64,000 nucleotides of DNA, taken from assembly GCA_020444505.1 (NCBI GenBank), contig JAHLKU010000006.1:1-64000 (forward strand), written 5' to 3'. Of the stretch, positions 60,550 through 64,000 are shown piece by piece. The stretch's first letter is position 1. Every line of letters begins with the position of its first letter. A model generated the notes under the pieces. The model searched no databases. It saw nothing but the letters and a program-made list of their open reading frames with translations, and was not told where the DNA came from. This stretch comes from Actinomycetota bacterium (GTDB taxonomy: Bacteria > Actinomycetota > Acidimicrobiia > Spongiisociales > UBA11373). The translations under genes were made by a program, and so were the position numbers.

Positions 60550-60878
60550 GCGCCGCCGTCCTCCGGCTCGATCTCCACCTGGACGGCGGCCGCCACCACG
60601 CGGTCCACCGCGACCCGGGTATGGCCCACTTCCACCAGCGCCGGGCCCCGGCTCCGGTCCACGACGAGGCAGGCGCCGGGCACGATGCCGAGGGCTGCGA
60701 GGCGGTGGACCAGGCGCCGCCCGCCGTCCACCCTCACCACCCGCACCCGTGCGCCGGGCGCCACGGTGGCGATGGTGGCTGCGCCGGAGGCGGCCGCGCC
60801 GAGGCGGCCCCGTCCCGCTCCGTGCCGGCGGCGGCCTCCCCGCCGCCCGTGACGCCTGCGGGCGCGGCGCTCAGGCAC
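60546..60878 (-). CDS. feoA: FeoA-domain protein
   Basis: About 110 aa. The C-terminal SH3-like core (TVAPGARVRVVRVDGGRRLVHRLAALGIVPGACLVV) is the FeoA fold that binds FeoB. The first 35 residues are Arg/Gly-rich and unusual. GTG 60878 overlaps the dtxR stop by 8 bp; the track's 60899 start is also possible. The stop overlaps feoB (ATGA). Confidence 0.8.
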   Translation of the reverse strand: MPERRARRRHGRRGGRRRHGAGRGRLGAAASGAATIATVAPGARVRVVRVDGGRRLVHRLAALGIVPGACLVVDRSRGPALVEVGHTRVAVDRVVAAAVQVEIEPEDGGA

Positions 60879-61578
60879 GGCCGGCGGCCCCCCGGGCACG
60901 GACCAGGACCGAGTCGGCGGTCGCCGGGTCCAGGTGCACGTCGCCCTCGGGGCCGGCCACCAGCACGCCGCGTCGCCCGGTGGCCGCCACCGTCACCACG
61001 GCGCCCGGGCCCAGGCCCGATGCGGTGAGGAACTCCCCCGCCCGCCGGCCGGCCGCGACCGCCACCACCTCGACGACCGTCCCGGCGGGGACTCCCCCCA
61101 ACGCCTCGGCGCCGGTGTGCGCCTCCGCATCGCCGCCGCCGGGGATCTGGGCGCCCAACGGCCCGGCCTTCGGGTGCCCCAGGTACTCGTCGAGACGGTC
61201 GGCGGTGCCTGCCGCGGTGACGTGCTCCAGGTCGCAGGCGAGGTCGTCGGCCTGCTGCGGCGTGTAGCCGAGGTGGTCGGCGAGGAATCGCGCCCACAAC
61301 CGCCGGGTGCGCAGCACCCGGTCGGCGACCCCCTCACCGGTCGCGGTGAGCGAAGCGCCCTTGTACGGCTCGTAGGAGACCAGGCCCTTCCCGGCGAGCT
61401 TGCGGACCATCTCGTTGGCCGATGCGGGCGACACCCCCAGCCGCGACGCCAGCGGTGCGAGGCCGAGCGGGCCGGCGTGGCCCTCCTCCACGGCGCGGCG
61501 GATGGTGATGAGGTACATCTCCTCGCTCTCGCTGGTTTCAGGCGCACCAGCGACCTTTGGGACAGAATGTTCTGGCAT
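60871..61578 (-). CDS. DtxR/MntR-family metal-dependent repressor
   Basis: 235 aa. The N-terminal winged helix (SEEMYLITIRRAVEEG, LAPLASRLGVSPASANEMVRKLAGKGLVSYEPYKGASLTATGEG) and dimerisation domain (LWARFLADHLGYTPQQADDLACDLEHVTAAGTADRLDEYLGHP) with His/Glu/Cys metal ligands are clear. A C-terminal FeoA/SH3-like domain follows. It should repress iron (or manganese) uptake when metal is plentiful. ATG 61578 sits at the centre of a 30-bp palindrome and 8 nt from a CAGAAT box; the track's ATG 61596 is upstream of that. Confidence 0.9.
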   Translation of the reverse strand: MPEHSVPKVAGAPETSESEEMYLITIRRAVEEGHAGPLGLAPLASRLGVSPASANEMVRKLAGKGLVSYEPYKGASLTATGEGVADRVLRTRRLWARFLADHLGYTPQQADDLACDLEHVTAAGTADRLDEYLGHPKAGPLGAQIPGGGDAEAHTGAEALGGVPAGTVVEVVAVAAGRRAGEFLTASGLGPGAVVTVAATGRRGVLVAGPEGDVHLDPATADSVLVRARGAAGRA

Positions 61579-61592
61579 GCCCAAACATTCTG
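61563..61592. promoter_or_regulatory. Palindromic operator over the dtxR start
   Basis: CAGAATGTT (61563-61571), 12 bp ctggcatgccca, AACATTCTG (61584-61592). The 9-bp arms are exact and the centre GGCATGCC is also symmetrical; only two base pairs break the dyad. On the minus strand CAGAAT (61592-61587) could be the -10 box with ATG 61578 8 nt on, so a bound repressor would block transcription of dtxR-feoABC. Confidence 0.7.
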
Positions 61593-61665
61593 CCATCGAT
61601 CGCTCCCGCTCCGCCGGGGCCGAAAGTCCCTACTCCCGCGCACCGGGAGAACCCCCGCACCCCGG

Positions 61666-61671
61666 TAGAGT
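61666..61671 (+). promoter_or_regulatory. -10 box TAGAGT of the beta-propeller gene
   Basis: TAGAGT, 9 nt before ATG 61681, so a leader of 0-3 nt. Confidence 0.45.
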
Positions 61672-61680
61672 CGCGTCCAC

Positions 61681-63306
61681 ATGCCCCCCGACCGCAATCC
61701 CTGGATCACCGGGCTCCTGACCGGGGCCGTGCTGGCGACCACCAGCGTGATCCTCTTCGTGCTGTTCTCCTCGTCCGGCGGCGAGACCCCCGGCACCACC
61801 CTGGCCGGCTCCACCTCCACCACCACCGGGGACGGCTCGACCTCCTCCACGGAGCCTTCCACCACCGCCACCACCGGGGGGGACACCACCGAGGCCACCA
61901 CCAGCACCACCACGACCACGACGGTCCCGCTCGACCCGTGGGTGGACCGGCGCACCGTCGGGCAGCCGTGGGGCGACGCCGTGGACGGCCTGCTCACCTT
62001 CCGGGGCAACCCCACCAACACCTGGTACGGCACCGGCCCGATCCCCGAGACCGTCCCGACCCGGCTGTGGCGCTACCCCGACAGCCCGATGTGCTCGGAC
62101 TCCACCGACCTGGGCACCACGAGCCGCTGGTGCGGGAACGGGTGGACCGGCCAGCCGGTCATCTGGGAGCGCCCCGACGGGGTCACCGAGATGATCTTCG
62201 GCGCCTACGACCGGCGGCTCCACTTCGTGGACGCCGACACCGGCGAGGACACCCGGTCGTCGGTGCTCACCGGCGACATCATCAAGGGCACGCCGACCAT
62301 CGACCCCGACGGCTACCCCCTGGTGTACTTCGGTTCGCGCGACAACTTCTACCGCATCATGGCGCTCGACCGGGGCGACGCCGTCGAGTTGTGGAAGGCC
62401 GAGGCCAACCTGGCGGTCGAGGGGCGCTGGAACGACGACTGGGACGCCAGCGGCCGCATCGTCAACGACATCCTCTTCGAAGGCGCCGAGAACGGGCTCT
62501 TCTACATCTGGAAGCTGAACCGGGGCTACGACGCCCAGGGCAAGGTGACGGTGGACCCCGAACTGCTCTTCAAGATGGAGTCGTACGACGACGAGTTGCT
62601 CGCCGCGATCGGGCCCTCCTACCCGGCGGTGAGCGTGGAGGACTCGGCGGCGCTGTTCGAGGGCGTCGTCTACTTCGCCAACTCCGGCGGGAGGATCCTG
62701 GGGCTCGACATCACCGACGTGGAGAACGGCAACGCCCCGATCGTCTTCGACTACTGGGTGGGCGACGACGTGGACTCCGCGATCGTCATCGACGACGAGG
62801 GGATGCTGTACGTCTCGGCGCAGTACGAGCGCTACCTGCAGCGGGCGCGGGACCTGGGCCAGGTGATCAAGCTCGACCCGTCCAAGCCCGACGATCCCTA
62901 CGTCTGGGGCATGTACTCCCTCACCAACTCCCCGTGCAAGGGCGGCACCTGGACCACCCCGGCCCTCGGCGACGGCGTGGTGTACACCGTCACCAACAAG
63001 GGGTACCTGGTGGCGATCGACCAGGAGACCGGCGAGGAGTTGTGGGTGGACGACATCGACGACGGCAGCGGCTGCTACGCCGCCCCCCACCACATGTCGT
63101 CGCCGGTGATCGTCGACGGCCACCTGATCCTGGCGCTGGTCGACGGCCGCATCCGCAACTACGACCTGGCCGACCCCGCGGCCCCGGAGCTGGTCTGGGA
63201 GATGCAGCTCACCAGCGGGCGGATCGAGGCGACCCCCGCCGTCTGGGACGGCAGGATCTACGTCGCCGCCTGGGACGGCTACATGTACGCCGTCGGAGCC
63301 GGCTGA
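61681..63306 (+). CDS. Membrane-anchored PQQ-like beta-propeller protein
   Basis: 541 aa. One N-terminal helix (GLLTGAVLATTSVILFVLFSS), a Ser/Thr/Gly-rich stalk (about residues 40-80), then repeated blades of the PQQ/BamB type (TPTIDPDGYPLVYFGSRDNFYRIMALDRGDAVELWK, VYTVTNKGYLVAIDQETGEELWVDDI, GRIYVAAWDGYMYAVGAG). No PQQ-ligating catalytic residues are evident, so a scaffold or binding role outside the membrane is more likely than a dehydrogenase. The ATG has a short or absent leader. Confidence 0.8.
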   Translation: MPPDRNPWITGLLTGAVLATTSVILFVLFSSSGGETPGTTLAGSTSTTTGDGSTSSTEPSTTATTGGDTTEATTSTTTTTTVPLDPWVDRRTVGQPWGDAVDGLLTFRGNPTNTWYGTGPIPETVPTRLWRYPDSPMCSDSTDLGTTSRWCGNGWTGQPVIWERPDGVTEMIFGAYDRRLHFVDADTGEDTRSSVLTGDIIKGTPTIDPDGYPLVYFGSRDNFYRIMALDRGDAVELWKAEANLAVEGRWNDDWDASGRIVNDILFEGAENGLFYIWKLNRGYDAQGKVTVDPELLFKMESYDDELLAAIGPSYPAVSVEDSAALFEGVVYFANSGGRILGLDITDVENGNAPIVFDYWVGDDVDSAIVIDDEGMLYVSAQYERYLQRARDLGQVIKLDPSKPDDPYVWGMYSLTNSPCKGGTWTTPALGDGVVYTVTNKGYLVAIDQETGEELWVDDIDDGSGCYAAPHHMSSPVIVDGHLILALVDGRIRNYDLADPAAPELVWEMQLTSGRIEATPAVWDGRIYVAAWDGYMYAVGAG

Positions 63307-63360
63307 GCCGGGCGGGCAGGCCGGCGAGCGGAGCCGGGGGCGGTTGGCGCAGCCCTCCAC

Positions 63361-63366
63361 CACAAT
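63361..63366 (+). promoter_or_regulatory. -10-like box CACAAT of a leaderless transcript
   Basis: CACAAT, 8 nt before ATG 63375. Confidence 0.4.
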
Positions 63367-63374
63367 GGGGGCCC

Positions 63375-64000
63375 ATGGACCCTGCGCCCGCACCTCCCCG
63401 TCGCTCCCCGTGGTGGCTCGCCGCGGCGGTGGTGGTGGTGATCGGAGCCGCCGCCTGGGCGGCCGGCGCCTCCGGGAGCGGCACGAGCGACCCGGTCCCC
63501 ACGACCGGCCCCGCCGCCACCGACCCTTCCGGCCTGGAGCGGGTCGTGCAGGCCGAGGCGTTCTGGTGGGCTCTGGGTGACGGGGACCTCGCCACGGTGA
63601 TGGGCTTCTTCTCGCCCGGCACAGGGTCGCCGCTCACCCACTACGCCGGGTACACGGCGGCGTTCGAGGCAGGGTACGAGCCGCAGGGGTGCCGGGTGGT
63701 GGCCGCCGACAGCGTCCGGTGCACGCTGCGGTCGTCCAACCCCGACCTCATCGACCTCTACTGGGTGCGGTCGCAGACCACCGAGTGGGTGAGCGCCGGG
63801 ACGGTGGCGTTCGACGAGGGCGGCATCACCGGCTTCCAGGAGCCCGGCCTCGTCACCACGGCCACCCCCCGCCTGGTCGAGGCCGCGGTCGCCGCAAGGG
63901 GCGCCCTGCCGGATGCGTGCGACCGGCTGCACCACGACGCCGCCGACCTGCCGCCCATCGACACGGGGGTCGCCCTGACGGCCGACTGTGCCGCCGCCCT
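63375..64000 (+). CDS. Anchored extracytoplasmic protein, truncated by the window end
   Basis: Not in the ORF track because no stop occurs before base 64000; 208 codons are visible. A Pro/Arg-rich start (MDPAPAPPRRSPWW) leads into a transmembrane helix (LAAAVVVVIGAAAWAAGASG), a Ser/Thr/Pro stalk, then a soluble domain (LERVVQAEAFWWALGDGDLATVMGFFSPG) that resembles SnoaL/NTF2-like folds. It follows the propeller gene by 68 bp and shares its anchored topology. Function unknown. Confidence 0.65.
   Translation, partial: MDPAPAPPRRSPWWLAAAVVVVIGAAAWAAGASGSGTSDPVPTTGPAATDPSGLERVVQAEAFWWALGDGDLATVMGFFSPGTGSPLTHYAGYTAAFEAGYEPQGCRVVAADSVRCTLRSSNPDLIDLYWVRSQTTEWVSAGTVAFDEGGITGFQEPGLVTTATPRLVEAAVAARGALPDACDRLHHDAADLPPIDTGVALTADCAAA

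Overview
The window is a very GC-rich, gene-dense bacterial chromosome segment of about 60 protein genes. There is no stretch over 300 bp without a gene, and I see no tRNA, rRNA, CRISPR array, insertion sequence or prophage gene. The content points to an actinobacterium (Actinomycetota): a NucS mismatch endonuclease, SufS/SufU-type Fe-S assembly with a Rieske protein beside SufD and SufC, an LLM-class (F420-type) oxidoreductase, a family 5 uracil-DNA glycosylase, frequent GTG starts, and many promoters whose TANNNT -10 box lies only 6-9 nt before the start codon (leaderless transcripts). The gene order is not that of Streptomyces or Mycobacterium. A lineage such as Acidimicrobiia is plausible but is only inference.

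Layout. 1-7 kb: a small hypothetical, a sirtuin, a large secreted SpoIID/LytB protein with an internal 121-residue duplication, then a polysaccharide flippase facing a priming sugar transferase. 7-15 kb: leucyl aminopeptidase, cob(I)alamin adenosyltransferase, a membrane protein, a fused ATP sulfurylase/APS kinase, lysine 6-aminotransferase and a GT39/YkcB-like glycosyltransferase. 16-24 kb (minus strand): dihydrolipoyl dehydrogenase, 2-oxoacid dehydrogenase E2, a single-polypeptide LipB-LipA fusion, an M24 peptidase and transketolase; lipoate attachment, lipoate synthesis and the lipoate-using enzymes sit together. 24-28.7 kb (minus): a tightly overlapping seven-gene run around a B12-dependent acyl-CoA mutase. 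28.9-31 kb: a disulfide module (DsbB-like plus two tandem membrane-anchored thioredoxin-like proteins).

33-50 kb holds a dispersed SUF system in three blocks: sufC1-sufS-sufU (+), sufD-Rieske-sufC2 (-) and sufB (-), with two SufC ATPases. Between them lie fumarase, a ROK sugar kinase, alpha/beta hydrolase, udgB, a group 2 sigma factor, nucS, and a LysR regulator divergent from a membrane-anchored octaheme cytochrome of the OTR family. 50-58 kb: an archaeal-type (type II) GAPDH-like protein, a class V aminotransferase, a DUF885-like protein that has lost its metal motif, a heterodimeric ABC exporter pair and a YihY membrane protein. 58-61.6 kb: a dtxR-feoA-feoB-feoC iron-uptake operon with a strong palindrome over the regulator start. 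The window ends with a PQQ-type beta-propeller protein and a truncated anchored protein.

Start sites were re-chosen wherever the ORF track ran upstream into a neighbouring gene, using 4-nt ATGA/GTGA overlaps, Shine-Dalgarno motifs, family N-termini, or the leaderless -10 signature. All functional calls come from reading motifs by eye; no database search was run.
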